From a virus, in IMG/VR virus record IMGVR_UViG_3300042988_002205, positions 1-38,765 of that record: a DNA stretch of 38,765 bases, one strand, 5' to 3'. The notes beneath the pieces are model-generated. The model saw only the letters and a list, made by a program, of their open reading frames with translations. It made no database searches and had not been told where the DNA came from. The position numbers were made by a program, and so were the translations under genes. Below are positions 1-7,789 of this stretch, one piece after another; position 1 is the stretch's first letter, and each line of letters opens with the position of its first letter.

Positions 1-2
1 TG

Positions 3-98
3 GGCGGCTACAACCAGTCGAGTGTGACGTGGAGCATGTGGACAGAAGGGGAAATCGTGGGAAGGCGGGGGAAAGGGGCGGAGGGGCTTTGTAAATGA
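3..98 (+). CDS. Possible 3' end of a gene cut by the window start
   Basis: An open frame enters from the left edge and stops at TGA 96-98, giving 31 residues that begin GGYNQSSVTW and end GLCK. It converges on the minus-strand head gene that ends at 171. The composition is plausible for a real C-terminus, either host or phage, but the piece is too short to assign and may be chance. Confidence 0.25.
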   Translation, partial: GGYNQSSVTWSMWTEGEIVGRRGKGAEGLCK

Positions 99-151
99 AT
101 GGGTTGCGGGGATGGGATGGCGCAACGGGAGGATCGAATGAACGGAGATCG

Positions 152-163
152 CGGAAAAGGGTG
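152..163 (-). repeat. Candidate phage-end motif, left copy
   Basis: CGGAAAAGGGTG matches the reverse complement of CACCCTTTTGCG at 11 of 12 positions. CACCCTTTTGCG occurs twice at the right boundary (38613 and 38634). Inverted matching motifs at the two edges are what transposase-binding sites of a Mu-like phage would look like. A weaker match (10/12) lies at 562-573 inside a gene. The exact phage end was not located. The rest of 99-170 shows nothing else. Confidence 0.3.
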
Positions 164-170
164 GTTTCCC

Positions 171-671
171 TCAGACGATCTGGCCGCCGAGGATGCGACT
201 CAGGGTGCGCTGGCCGGCAGCTAAAAGCAGGCGCGTGGCGGCGGGGGTGAGGCGGCCGTCGGGGGTCATCGGGATCATGGGGCGGGGAGGCATCGTGACG
301 GACTTGACGGTCCACCATTGGCCGCCGCTTTGGAAGCGCAGGCTCTTCTTTTCCTTGGGCCGGATGACGCCGCCGAATTGATGGATCGAGGCGTAGATGG
401 TGGGGTTGTTGATCCGGGCGAAATCGGGGGAGGTGGTGAGGTTCCAGGAGCGCCAGAGGAGGCCACGCTTGCGGAGGGTGCTGGGGGTGCCGTCGCGCTT
501 GGCTTTCCAGACGGCGGCGCGGAGGCTGGCGCCGTGGCTGGAGTGGGTGCCTTTTGTGACGCTTAAAAGGGTGGTGCCGAGGGTCCGCAGGATGCGATGG
601 CGGCCGGCCGGTGTGCCCACCTGGGCGGCCCGGCGGAGGAAGGGCGTGAGGTCGTCGTGGGTGATGGGCAT
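171..671 (-). CDS. Phage virion morphogenesis protein, Mu gpG-like
   Basis: This 166-residue protein resembles the phage virion morphogenesis family (Mu gpG, head completion or tail joining). It has a basic N-terminal half, a central TSPDFARINNPTIYASIHQFGG stretch (the YA..HQ.GG motif is typical of the family) and a conserved MPPRPMIPMTPDG-type segment before a helical C-terminus. It is the last gene of the minus-strand block F-like, G-like and starts 4 bases after the F-like stop, so it is surely co-transcribed. Mu has the same order (portal, F, G), which supports the call. The start ATG at 671 is the first in frame. Family assignment is by motif and context only. Confidence 0.75.
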   Translation of the reverse strand: MPITHDDLTPFLRRAAQVGTPAGRHRILRTLGTTLLSVTKGTHSSHGASLRAAVWKAKRDGTPSTLRKRGLLWRSWNLTTSPDFARINNPTIYASIHQFGGVIRPKEKKSLRFQSGGQWWTVKSVTMPPRPMIPMTPDGRLTPAATRLLLAAGQRTLSRILGGQIV

Positions 672-675
672 GGGG

Positions 676-1500
676 TCAGTTGCCGATGAGCCAATCCCAG
701 ATGGTTTTGCCGGGCTGGATCTCTTGCTTGCGGGCGAAGCGGGCGAAGTCGGCGAAGACGTCGGGGTCGTAGCGGGCTTGGAGGTCGTCGAGGGAGAGGC
801 GCAGGGATCCGGGGCTGGAGCGGAAGGCGTTGGGGCCTTCGCCGGGGCTGACGTTGTAGCGGCGGCCGTCGCGAATAAGGGTGCCGGTGCGGAGCTGGTC
901 GGCGACGGCGCCTTCGATGACGTTGCGGTTCTCGGGGGCGCGTTCCTGGTCGAAGGCGCGCTCCATGTCCACGAGGTCGGGGTTGACGGGGCGGACGGAG
1001 CAGCGGCAGCCCCATTCCCAGGGGGGCGTGTGGGTTTCCCAAAAAGGGTCGTTCTTCGGGAGGATCAGGCCGTTCAAAGCGGCGTGGCTGTCGCGGACGT
1101 TTTCGTCCTCCATGCTGAGATACTGGAGATGGGTGGTGTCTTCGTCGTCGAGGGCGGCCTGGAGGTTGGCGGACTCGAAAGCCTGGTTGCCGTGGGTGCG
1201 GAGGAGGGTTTCGGCGCGGCGTTGGGCGGATTCGTCGTCGAAACCGGCGCCGGCGAGGTCGTCCACGACGCGGGCCTTGACGTCGTCCCAGGTGTTGCCG
1301 TCGCCGCCGATGGCGAGGCCGGCGATCTGGTCGCGGATCCTCTGGATGGTGCTGGCGGATTCAATGCCGGAGACGGTGAAGGCGCGAGCTTTGATCTCGG
1401 GGAGGAGGCGGTCGAAAACGGCGCGGGAGACGGCGGGTTTGCCCTGCAGGAAGGCGAGGGCTTCCTCGTGGGGCTGCGCGAATGTGGCGTCGAGGGGCAC
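676..1500 (-). CDS. Phage head morphogenesis protein, Mu gpF / SPP1 gp7-like minor head protein
   Basis: A 274-residue protein directly downstream of the portal gene. Residues about 110-190 hold the typical minor-head core: a helix rich in A/E/R, then TTHLQYLSMEDENVRDSH, then a proline-rich WETHTPPWEWGCRCSVRPV segment. The W.NP.GCRC-like ending is the hallmark of the SPP1 gp7/Mu F domain. The protein probably sits at or near the portal vertex and takes part in head assembly. It is shorter than Mu F, and its N-terminal half is reduced. A palindromic dispersed repeat lies just upstream, between it and the portal stop. Confidence 0.8.
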   Translation of the reverse strand: MPLDATFAQPHEEALAFLQGKPAVSRAVFDRLLPEIKARAFTVSGIESASTIQRIRDQIAGLAIGGDGNTWDDVKARVVDDLAGAGFDDESAQRRAETLLRTHGNQAFESANLQAALDDEDTTHLQYLSMEDENVRDSHAALNGLILPKNDPFWETHTPPWEWGCRCSVRPVNPDLVDMERAFDQERAPENRNVIEGAVADQLRTGTLIRDGRRYNVSPGEGPNAFRSSPGSLRLSLDDLQARYDPDVFADFARFARKQEIQPGKTIWDWLIGN

Positions 1501-1513
1501 GGAGAGATTGGAT

Positions 1514-1538
1514 GGCGGCGCGGCAGCGCCGCCCTACC
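1514..1538. repeat. GC palindromic dispersed element, copy 1
   Basis: A perfect inverted repeat GGCGGCGC/GCGCCGCC around GGCA, followed by CTACC. The same 25 bases occur at 7630-7654. On the minus strand its TAG supplies the portal stop codon (1534-1536), so the end of the portal reading frame is set by the element. Confidence 0.75.
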
Positions 1539-3177
1539 GGGGGCGGCTGACGCCGTGGGCGGCGCCTTCGGCGGCGGCGATTTGGAGGGCGCGGTCGAGT
1601 TCGGCGGCCAATCGCTCGCCGGGCCAGTCGGCGTAGAGGGCCTTGAGGCGTTCGAGGCAGTCTTCGCGGCTGGTGCTTTCGAGGATGGCTTGCCGGAAGG
1701 GCGCAAGGGCGCCGCGGTAGGCCCGCGCGAGGTCTGCGGAGTGGGTGCGGACGAGCTTTTCGCCGGCATCGGGGGGCTTGGGGATGCCGCGGGCGGCGGC
1801 GGGGAGGAGGACGGAGGACGGAGGACGGAGGACGGAGTCCGCGGAGAAGCCGCCGAAGCCGCCGAAGCCGCCTGCGGGCGCGGGCGCGGGGGCTTTGCGC
1901 TGGAGTTCGAAGCCGATGGATTCGGACAGGCCGGGGAGGGCGGCGTCGGTGGGTTCGAGGCCGGCTTGGGTGACCTGGACCAGGACGGCGGCGGTGGCGG
2001 CAACCTTGGCCTGGCTGACGCCGCCCCAGACAATCCGCGGGGGACGGCCGGGGAGGCCATTGATGCGCAGGAATGGGGCGAAAACCTGCTGCCGGATGGA
2101 CTCGCCAAGCTTTTGCTGGTCCCAGGCGCGGATGTCGGCGCGGACTTCGCTCTGGAGGTCCGCGGTGCCGCTACCGAGGCCGGTGGGCTGGGCCTGGCTG
2201 CTGAGGGTCTGGCCGACGATCAGGAGCGAGATTTCCCGGTTGCAGAGATTGCCGAATTTCTCGTGGGCGTCGGCGCTGCCGGAAAGGGCGATTTCCTGGA
2301 GTTCGAGCCGGGTGGAGTTGCTGACGACCAGGCCGTGGATGCGCTTGTCGGGGCTGAAGGCAGCCTCCAACATCGCAATGCCCGCGGAATCCTGGGGATC
2401 CACGAACGCGGCGGGGTAGGGTTTGCCCCAGGTCTCGATCAGGTGGGCGAACCACTCGCGGCCTTTGAGGCGGAGGAGCCACCAGAAGAGGAGGCCGCGC
2501 ATGGGGCCGCCCCAGTTGTCCCGGACGCCGTGCATGAGGTGTCCGCGATAGACCCAGTGGCGGTCGGGATCGGCGGGCTTGGCTTCGGAGGAGACGGTGC
2601 CGTTTTCGTTGACCTGGTAGAACCAGAGGTCGGGCTCAAACGATTGCGGAGTGAGGATTGCGGAATGCGGATTGCCGGAAGCCGGCTTGAGCCAGCAGTA
2701 GGTGGTGGGGTTGACGGGGACGAATTTGTCGAGTTCGTAGCGGAGGCCGTCGGCGCCGGGGCGGTAGATTTTCTCGCACGTCGCCAGGGGCCAGATGGTG
2801 GCGTCGAGTTGGGCGGCGAGGCCGTCGGACCAGTTGGAGCAGCGTTCGATGAGAACATCGCAGGCTTGGGCGGCGGCGACGTCGGCGGGGCTGGCTTTGT
2901 CGTTGGGGATGATCTGCCAGGGTTCGCAGATGACGGCGAGTTTGCGCTTCTGGAGTTCGGCCTGGACGTGGTTGTCCAGGGCCATGTCGCGGTAGAGGGC
3001 GAACAGGTTGCGGGTGTCGCCGGCCTCGGCGGAGCGGAGGGCGCTCTGGATGCTGGCGGCGGTGACGGTGCTGCTGACGGCGCGGGGCTCGGCCGAGAGG
3101 GAAGGGCGTCGCCACGGGGCGACGGGCAGGCCGGCGGCGGCGGCGAACTTGGCGGCGATCTGCTGGAGGAGGTTCAT
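1534..3177 (-). CDS. Phage portal protein, DUF935 family (Mu gp29-like)
   Basis: A 547-residue portal through which DNA enters the head. The DUF935 signature is clear: an N-terminal RNLFALYRDMALDNHVQAELQKRK stretch (about residues 56-79), a WQI-type segment, HWVYRGHLMH, a W..R.LLFWWLLRLKGREWFAHL region, WGKPYPAAF, and a C-terminal domain shared with MuF regions. It follows the terminase with a 3-base gap and precedes the F-like gene, exactly as in Mu. Two stretches look like inserted dispersed repeats kept in frame: SGNPHSAILTPQSF (about 168-180) and SVLRPPSSVL (about 450-460). The C-terminus ends inside a palindromic element. Confidence 0.92.
   Translation of the reverse strand: MNLLQQIAAKFAAAAGLPVAPWRRPSLSAEPRAVSSTVTAASIQSALRSAEAGDTRNLFALYRDMALDNHVQAELQKRKLAVICEPWQIIPNDKASPADVAAAQACDVLIERCSNWSDGLAAQLDATIWPLATCEKIYRPGADGLRYELDKFVPVNPTTYCWLKPASGNPHSAILTPQSFEPDLWFYQVNENGTVSSEAKPADPDRHWVYRGHLMHGVRDNWGGPMRGLLFWWLLRLKGREWFAHLIETWGKPYPAAFVDPQDSAGIAMLEAAFSPDKRIHGLVVSNSTRLELQEIALSGSADAHEKFGNLCNREISLLIVGQTLSSQAQPTGLGSGTADLQSEVRADIRAWDQQKLGESIRQQVFAPFLRINGLPGRPPRIVWGGVSQAKVAATAAVLVQVTQAGLEPTDAALPGLSESIGFELQRKAPAPAPAGGFGGFGGFSADSVLRPPSSVLLPAAARGIPKPPDAGEKLVRTHSADLARAYRGALAPFRQAILESTSREDCLERLKALYADWPGERLAAELDRALQIAAAEGAAHGVSRPR
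1808..1837. repeat. GAGGACG heptamer tandem repeat inside the portal gene
   Basis: About four tandem copies of the 7-mer GAGGACG. Three units are 21 bases, so copy-number change by threes keeps frame. It encodes SVLRPPSSVL on the portal strand. Related tracts are at 6604-6630 and 7752-7776. Confidence 0.8.
2639..2676. repeat. GCGGATT/GCGGAAT-type short repeats inside the portal gene
   Basis: Degenerate 7-8 base units (ATTGCGGA, GTGAGGATTGCGGA, ATGCGGATTGC) encode NPHSAILTPQS on the portal strand. The unit type is commonly dispersed in environmental planctomycete and verrucomicrobial genomes (general knowledge). Confidence 0.6.
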
Positions 3178-3180
3178 GGG

Positions 3181-5244
3181 TCAGTAGGTGTTGCCGAAGA
3201 TCAAGGGGCGGGCCCAGACGGGGCCGGCCTGGCTGGCGGGGCCGGCGAGCTGCTTGGCGAGGGCGCCGTAGCCGCGGGCGAGGAGGAGATGGTTTTCGAT
3301 GGCGTCGAGGTAGTCGCCGACTTCGCCGGTCTTGGGATCCTTTTCGCGCTGGCTGCCGGCGAGGAGATGGGCGTCGAGGGTTTCAAGGATGCCGGGGGCG
3401 CCGGGGATCATCCGGGGGAGGAGGCAGGCCGGGTGGGCGCGCACTGCGCCGTTGACGACCTCGATGACGTTCTCGGCTGGCGTCAGAAATTCGCGGACGG
3501 CGCGGTCTATGGTCTCGAAGCGGTTGCACTCGATGCAGGGGACGAATTTGGTGACGCCGCTCTCGGAGAACTCCACGGCGGTTTGCTGCAGGCCGCTGCC
3601 GAGCTTGTGCTTGGTGAAGCGCACGACGGCGGCGCGGAGGTTTTTCCAGCGGCGATTGCGGCCATCCCAGGTGAGTCCGCCGGGGAGGCTGACGTAGCAG
3701 TCGGGGGCGTTCCAATCGGGCACGCGCGGCCAGGTGATGCCTTCGAGCTTGTTCAGGAGCAGGACGATGGTGCGGGCTTCGTTGACCAGGGGGCGCTCGT
3801 CCACGAACAGCGCGGAGACGTGGTGCGCGGCGGCGAGGCTGGTGACGCGGGCCACGACGTCGCCGGCGGCGATCTTGTCGGCGCGCAGGACGCGGCTGCC
3901 CTGGGGGCAATCTTCGTTGATGAGGAGCCAGCAGCGGTCGCCCATGTCAAGGCCGGCGAAGCGGGGCAAGTGCGGCGTGGCGCCCATGCCGAAATCGTAG
4001 GGAGCGACGGCGCGCGCGCGGTCGAGGATCTTCGGGGAGAGGGCTTGCGCGGCGGACTTCGGGAGGGCGAGGCGGTCGCAGCAGAAGGAAATCATTTCCT
4101 CGCCGTCGGCCACGGCGCGGGTCCAGTGGGCGACGATTTGCGCGAGGTCAATGGCGGGGATGCCGAGTTGGGAGATGCGCCAGGACCAGCGGCGGAGGGC
4201 GATCCGCTCGGGGCGACGGTGTTCCCAGGTGACGCGGGAGCGGTCGAGGGGGGCGCCGGTTTTCGGGTGGGCGAGGTAGTAGCGGCCTTCGGGGGTGTAG
4301 GTGGCGAGCGGGATGGTGCTGCCAGGGCGTTTGAAATCGCCCTCGAAGGTGAGGCAGGGGTCGGAGGGGGAGGGTTTCGCGCCGAGTTGGCAGCGGCAGA
4401 TTTGGGGCCAGGATTCTTCGGGGTTGATGCCGGCGGGTTCCGATTTGTTCCGACGCGCCGAATTGGAATTCGGCGCTCCGAGGAGCATCACGCCCTGGCT
4501 GCCTTGCTCCCATTGGCGATTCTGGCCGGCGCCGTGGACGCGCTGGGTGCCGACGATCAGTTGGAGGCGAAGCGCGGAGGCGGTCAGACGGCCGCTGAGG
4601 AACTTCGCCTTGTCTCGCGGGATGTCGTCTTCTTCGTCACGCACGACGACATCGAGGCTGAACGACGTGGGCACTCGTTGCAGGCCGCGGAACATGCCGA
4701 CGGCTTTGCGCTGCCCATCCGTCACGAGGAACGCGCCCTTGGTGTTGACGGCGCGGCCGGATTTGTTGACGGCTTTGCCCACCTGCGTCATGCGGGCGAA
4801 CCAGCCGATTTGGTCCACCACGTCGGGACGAAACTTGGTGTCAACGATGCTGTCGGCGAGCTTGTCGTCGGGGAGATAGACACCGGCATTGAGGAACTTG
4901 CAGGCGGTGAGGTAGGCCGCGAGGTTTTGCTCGAGGATGGTTTTGCCGAACTGCGCGCCGCCGGCGATCACGAGGGTGGAGTCTTTGAGGAGTGGGGAAG
5001 AAATTGGGGACGCGGTGGAACGCGTCCCTACCGGGTTTCCGAGGACTTGGTCAATGGTGTCAACGATGGCTTCGAGGGCTTCGCGGCCCTTGAAGGTGTA
5101 GGGTCCATATTCGCCGCCGCCGATGGGGACGCGGGCGTGCTCGGCCAAGAACTCGCGGAAGGTCCGCACGCGGGGCGCGGGAACGGCGCGGGCGTCTTGC
5201 GTGGTCAGTGCGGCGAGCTGGCCAACGGCGGTTTCACGCTTCAT
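3181..5244 (-). CDS. Terminase large subunit (Mu gp28-like packaging ATPase/nuclease)
   Basis: A 687-residue DNA-packaging motor. The Walker A-like motif GGAQFGKT lies at about residues 95-102, and the Walker B segment SLDVVVRDEEDD at about 196-207. The RNase H-like nuclease core opens with FAGLDMGD at about 428-436. It sits between the DUF3486 protein (its presumed small-subunit partner) and the portal, as in Mu. The start ATG at 5244 overlaps the upstream gene by 11 bases. Residues 71-84 (PVGTRSTASPISSP), just before Walker A, come from a palindromic repeat inserted in frame at 5006-5032. If real, this insertion sits in a tolerated surface loop. Confidence 0.9.
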   Translation of the reverse strand: MKRETAVGQLAALTTQDARAVPAPRVRTFREFLAEHARVPIGGGEYGPYTFKGREALEAIVDTIDQVLGNPVGTRSTASPISSPLLKDSTLVIAGGAQFGKTILEQNLAAYLTACKFLNAGVYLPDDKLADSIVDTKFRPDVVDQIGWFARMTQVGKAVNKSGRAVNTKGAFLVTDGQRKAVGMFRGLQRVPTSFSLDVVVRDEEDDIPRDKAKFLSGRLTASALRLQLIVGTQRVHGAGQNRQWEQGSQGVMLLGAPNSNSARRNKSEPAGINPEESWPQICRCQLGAKPSPSDPCLTFEGDFKRPGSTIPLATYTPEGRYYLAHPKTGAPLDRSRVTWEHRRPERIALRRWSWRISQLGIPAIDLAQIVAHWTRAVADGEEMISFCCDRLALPKSAAQALSPKILDRARAVAPYDFGMGATPHLPRFAGLDMGDRCWLLINEDCPQGSRVLRADKIAAGDVVARVTSLAAAHHVSALFVDERPLVNEARTIVLLLNKLEGITWPRVPDWNAPDCYVSLPGGLTWDGRNRRWKNLRAAVVRFTKHKLGSGLQQTAVEFSESGVTKFVPCIECNRFETIDRAVREFLTPAENVIEVVNGAVRAHPACLLPRMIPGAPGILETLDAHLLAGSQREKDPKTGEVGDYLDAIENHLLLARGYGALAKQLAGPASQAGPVWARPLIFGNTY
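5006..5032. repeat. Palindromic GGGACGCG/CGCGTCCC-TACC element, in the terminase gene
   Basis: Arms GGGACGCG and CGCGTCCC flank GTGGAA and are followed by TACC. This is the best-formed copy of a family also found at 9817, 14838, 16041 and 17740. It is preceded by GAAGAAATTG, a flank shared with the 9817 and 16041 copies. Confidence 0.8.
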
Positions 5245-5861
5245 GGACGGCCTTGCTCACGCGCTCTTTGAGCCGCTCGACGAGGGCCTCCGCTTCCTTG
5301 TCGCCCTTGATCTCGTCGTGGATGGCCTGGATGCCGGCTTCGATTTTGGAGCGGAGGCCGGCGACGAATTTCTCGCGGTCGAGGGCGAGGCTTTCGGCGC
5401 TGCGCTTTTCTCGGATGCCGGCGACGAGGCTGCCCCAGAGATCCTTGATCTGGCCGACGCTCTCGGGGTCGAGCTTGGTGGAGTCGGCGAGTTTCATGAC
5501 CAGGGCGCCGATTTTGACGAGGCCGGCCTGCAGGAAGATGTCGCCCTGCGCGCCGGGCATGGAGAGGGTCGCTTGCGCGTCGTTGCGGGCGTCGGTGAGG
5601 AACATGCGCAGATCGCGGCGCTCTTCGAGTTTGGCGCGGCGGGGAGCCCACCAGTCCTGGACCATGCCTTCGGTGACGGGCTTGGCCTTGGACTTGGCGA
5701 GGCGCTTGGGTTTGCCTTTCGCCGCGCTGTAGCCCTGAGTGACGCCGCGCTCGTAAAGCCACGCGGCAACGCGCTTGAGCGTCCAGCCCTGGCCGCCGAG
5801 TTCGGGCTTGGCGAGCAAGCCCTCCAATTCGTCGGCGAGGTGATCGAACTTGTTGATCATG
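5234..5861 (-). CDS. DUF3486 family protein (Mu gp27-like, probable small terminase subunit)
   Basis: A 208-residue helical protein beginning MINKFDHLADELEG. The N-terminal half has a winged-helix-like DNA-binding segment (GWTLKRVAAWLYERGV, then a basic stretch, then VTEGMVQDWW). The rest is long charged helices suited to oligomer formation. DUF3486 proteins lie just before the large terminase in Mu-like phages and are taken as the small subunit that recognises DNA. The ATG at 5861, 6 bases after the previous stop, is preferred over a longer frame from 5989, which would overlap the upstream gene by more than 120 bases. Confidence 0.8.
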
Positions 5862-5867
5862 GGAAAA

Positions 5868-6134
5868 TCAGCGGCGCGGCTGGGTGAGGAGGAGGCCGGC
5901 GCCGTCGTTGGTGAGCCGCCACTCGACGGGGCCGATGGGCGGGCGGAGGCCGACAATCCAGCCCTGCGCCTCGGCGTGGCCGAGGGCATCCTGAAATTCG
6001 CTGCCGAGCGTGGAGGGGCGCAGGCTCATATCCACGGCGGGCTTGAGGACGTTAACGCGGCACTGGCCCTGCGGGCACACGCGGAGCGCGGAGAGGGTTT
6101 CGAGGATGATGGCGTCGCGGCGGTCTTCATTCAT
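5868..6134 (-). CDS. Small winged-helix phage protein (VpaChn25_0724-like, Mu gp26 position)
   Basis: This 88-residue protein begins MNEDRRDAIILETLSAL and has a helix-turn-helix followed by a strand pair ending VEWRLTNDGAGLL, the usual ArsR-like winged-helix layout. Small winged-helix proteins of this size (the VpaChn25_0724 phage family) occupy this slot in many Mu-like phages, just ahead of DUF3486. It overlaps the upstream gene by 8 bases, which suggests coupled translation. The role is unknown; it may bind DNA during packaging or regulate late genes. Confidence 0.6.
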   Translation of the reverse strand: MNEDRRDAIILETLSALRVCPQGQCRVNVLKPAVDMSLRPSTLGSEFQDALGHAEAQGWIVGLRPPIGPVEWRLTNDGAGLLLTQPRR

Positions 6135-6579
6135 TGTCGTTGCTCTTGGCGGGGGCGATGACTCCCATTTTGCCGGCGACGCGGAACAACACGGGGATCA
6201 CGGCGTCGAGGCGCGCGTGGACGTTGCCCATGCCGGTGCGGGTTTCTTTGGCGAGGTCGGAAAGTTTGGCGTCGGTGGATTGGCCCTGGTCGGTGATGGC
6301 GTCGCGCAGGGCGTCGTAGTGGCCTTCAACTTTGGCGAGGCGGGCGAGGATGTTGTTGTGCTCGCGTTCCCATAGCTGGTATTCGACATACTCCTGCGCG
6401 CGGCGGATGCTGAGGGGGTCGGGGGAGATGATGCTCTTCACGGCGCGTCCGCGGGCTTGGTAGGTGAGGATGCCCAGGACGCTCGCAATGATGGTGCCGC
6501 AAAACATGGTCAGGGCGACGCAGGCAAGGATGAGGGATTTGAGGAAATCCGGGGGCACGTCGGCGATTTGGGCGAGCAT
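6127..6579 (-). CDS. Membrane-anchored coiled-coil phage protein (Mu gp25 / DUF2730-like)
   Basis: A 150-residue protein with one N-terminal membrane segment (about residues 12-36, FLKSLILACVALTMFCGTI onward) and a long charged coiled-coil tail (about 60-135). This matches small proteins of the Mu gp25 region (DUF2730-like), whose role is uncertain; an accessory lysis or spanin-like role is possible. It lies directly upstream of the winged-helix gene in the same operon. Confidence 0.55.
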   Translation of the reverse strand: MLAQIADVPPDFLKSLILACVALTMFCGTIIASVLGILTYQARGRAVKSIISPDPLSIRRAQEYVEYQLWEREHNNILARLAKVEGHYDALRDAITDQGQSTDAKLSDLAKETRTGMGNVHARLDAVIPVLFRVAGKMGVIAPAKSNDNE

Positions 6580-6603
6580 GGGGGGGGGGAAGATGTCAGA
6601 GGG

Positions 6604-6630
6604 CAGAGGACAGAGGACAGAGGACAGAGG
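6604..6630. repeat. AGAGGAC heptamer tandem repeat
   Basis: About 3.5 copies of CAGAGGA sit in the short gap between two minus-strand genes, ending exactly where the upstream gene stops. It is the same class as the GAGGACG tracts at 1808 and 7752. Confidence 0.75.
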
Positions 6631-7281
6631 TCATCGGGCGGGGATGGCGCATTGCTTCGGGAGCGGCGGGTTTAAGGCTCGCGTGGCGGGGCCGGTGGGG
6701 CGCGCGAGCGCGCGGGCGAGGCCGTCGCGCGTGCCGAGGGCGACGGCGCGGACGTAGGGGGCGGAGTCGAGCGTGACGAACCCGGTGCCGACGATGTAGA
6801 GGGTGAGGCCGGCATCGAGCAACGCGCCGCTGGCACCGCGTAATTCGGGGATGCCGTTCAAGGCGGCACGAAGGTTTTCAGCGCTGAAGGCTTCGCGGGC
6901 GATGATGGCTTCGAGGGCGAGGACGGAGGCGGCCAGGTGGGGACGGATTTGCGGGTTGTCTTCCAAGGCATAAGCGGCGCCGACGTAGGCGGATTCAGTG
7001 GCGACGGTCTGGACGAGGGTGAGGCGTTGCTCGGTGGTCATGGTCTGGCAGCCGGTGGCGGTGAGGAGCAGGAGCAGGGCGAGGGTGGTGGTGGGCGGGT
7101 AGAGGCTGGGCTTGGGGCGATTGGCCTGGCGCTTCTCCCAGATGGACCAGGCGACGCTGGCAAGGGTGACGAGGGCGCCGAGGATTTGGATGAAACTGTC
7201 GTCGGCGGCGGCAGCGGTCCCGGCGCCGATGGCGGCGGCGGTGTGTCGGGTGAGGGCATTGGGGATCGAGTTAGTGGACAT
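6631..7281 (-). CDS. Two-part membrane protein: holin-like helix joined to a lipoprotein-like domain
   Basis: 216 residues. The first 55 contain one hydrophobic helix (about 30-46, FIQILGALVTLASVAWSIW) followed by EKRQ, as in small phage holins. Residues about 66-82 form a second hydrophobic run ending LTATGC, a perfect lipobox, followed by a helical domain of about 135 residues with no motif I know. In other phages these would be two genes. Here they share one frame, and no ATG was seen before the second part. The lipobox would need an internal start to be processed. The position suggests a lysis role, but no endolysin was recognised in the window. Confidence 0.5.
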   Translation of the reverse strand: MSTNSIPNALTRHTAAAIGAGTAAAADDSFIQILGALVTLASVAWSIWEKRQANRPKPSLYPPTTTLALLLLLTATGCQTMTTEQRLTLVQTVATESAYVGAAYALEDNPQIRPHLAASVLALEAIIAREAFSAENLRAALNGIPELRGASGALLDAGLTLYIVGTGFVTLDSAPYVRAVALGTRDGLARALARPTGPATRALNPPLPKQCAIPAR

Positions 7282-7578
7282 AAGCGGGAAGGCCGGTGGG
7301 CTCTTTGGGAGCGGATTGCTGAACCCTGCGCACTCCGTTTACGCGGAAGCCCGCGCAGATGCCCGGCACACCGCCGGCCCGGTGTTTTAGAAAGCGCAGG
7401 AAAGAGGCCGCCCCCCTCGACGGCTGCGATGCAGTGGCGGCGAGTGGAGCGCGGGGGCGGCAAAATGGGGAACTGCGGCTCACGCGGGGAGCCTAGCAAC
7501 CGGGCGGGAAACGGCCTAACGCGCGGCGGCCTATTTGGAGGGACTCGGGACGGGTGCCGGGGGACGGATTCCGGAAAC
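7282..7578. other. Intergenic gap, likely promoter region of the minus-strand late block
   Basis: About 300 bases without a convincing gene. Because a terminator at 7579-7602 stops transcription from the right, the late minus-strand block (7281 to 171) must start here or read through. I could not pick a confident -10/-35. Short frames such as 7271-7483 have no recognisable features. Confidence 0.4.
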
Positions 7579-7602
7579 AAAAAACCCCCGTTGGAGCGGG
7601 GG
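7579..7602 (-). terminator. Rho-independent terminator, minus strand
   Basis: Read on the minus strand: stem CCCCCG, loop of six, CGGGGG, then six T (plus-strand A79-A84). It separates the lipoprotein gene at 7790-8167 from the head operon. Confidence 0.85.
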
Positions 7603-7789
7603 CGTGAAACGTAAAACGTGAAACGGGAAGGCGGCGCGGCAGCGCCGCCCTACCGGGGCAGGCGGCCCATGCGCAGGAACGCGGTCCAGAGGTGCCAGAG
7701 GAGGGAGCGGTCGGCGGGGTCAACCCGCGCGCGGCGGCGGCGGCGCGGGGCGGAGGACGGAGGACGGAGGACGGATGACGGCGGGCGGT
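7603..7789. repeat. Repeat-rich gap: GC palindrome (7630-7654) and GGACGGA heptamers (7752-7776)
   Basis: A 25-base palindrome identical to 1514-1538 lies at 7630-7654. About 3.5 copies of GGAGGAC follow at 7752-7776. No gene was seen in this stretch. Confidence 0.75.

Noticed and set aside
557-573. A further end-motif match (AAAAGGGTGG) inside the G-like gene
   Set aside because: It matches only 10 of 12 positions and lies within coding sequence, so chance is likely.
397-5271. A 1624-residue plus-strand open frame
   Set aside because: It lies antisense to the portal, terminase and other clear head genes and is Gly/Ala/Glu-rich. High GC with biased codon use makes such long antisense frames by chance.
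7271-7723. Two minus-strand small frames in the gap (7271-7483 and 7493-7723)
   Set aside because: Composition is random-like, the second runs through a terminator and a palindromic repeat, and no motif was found.
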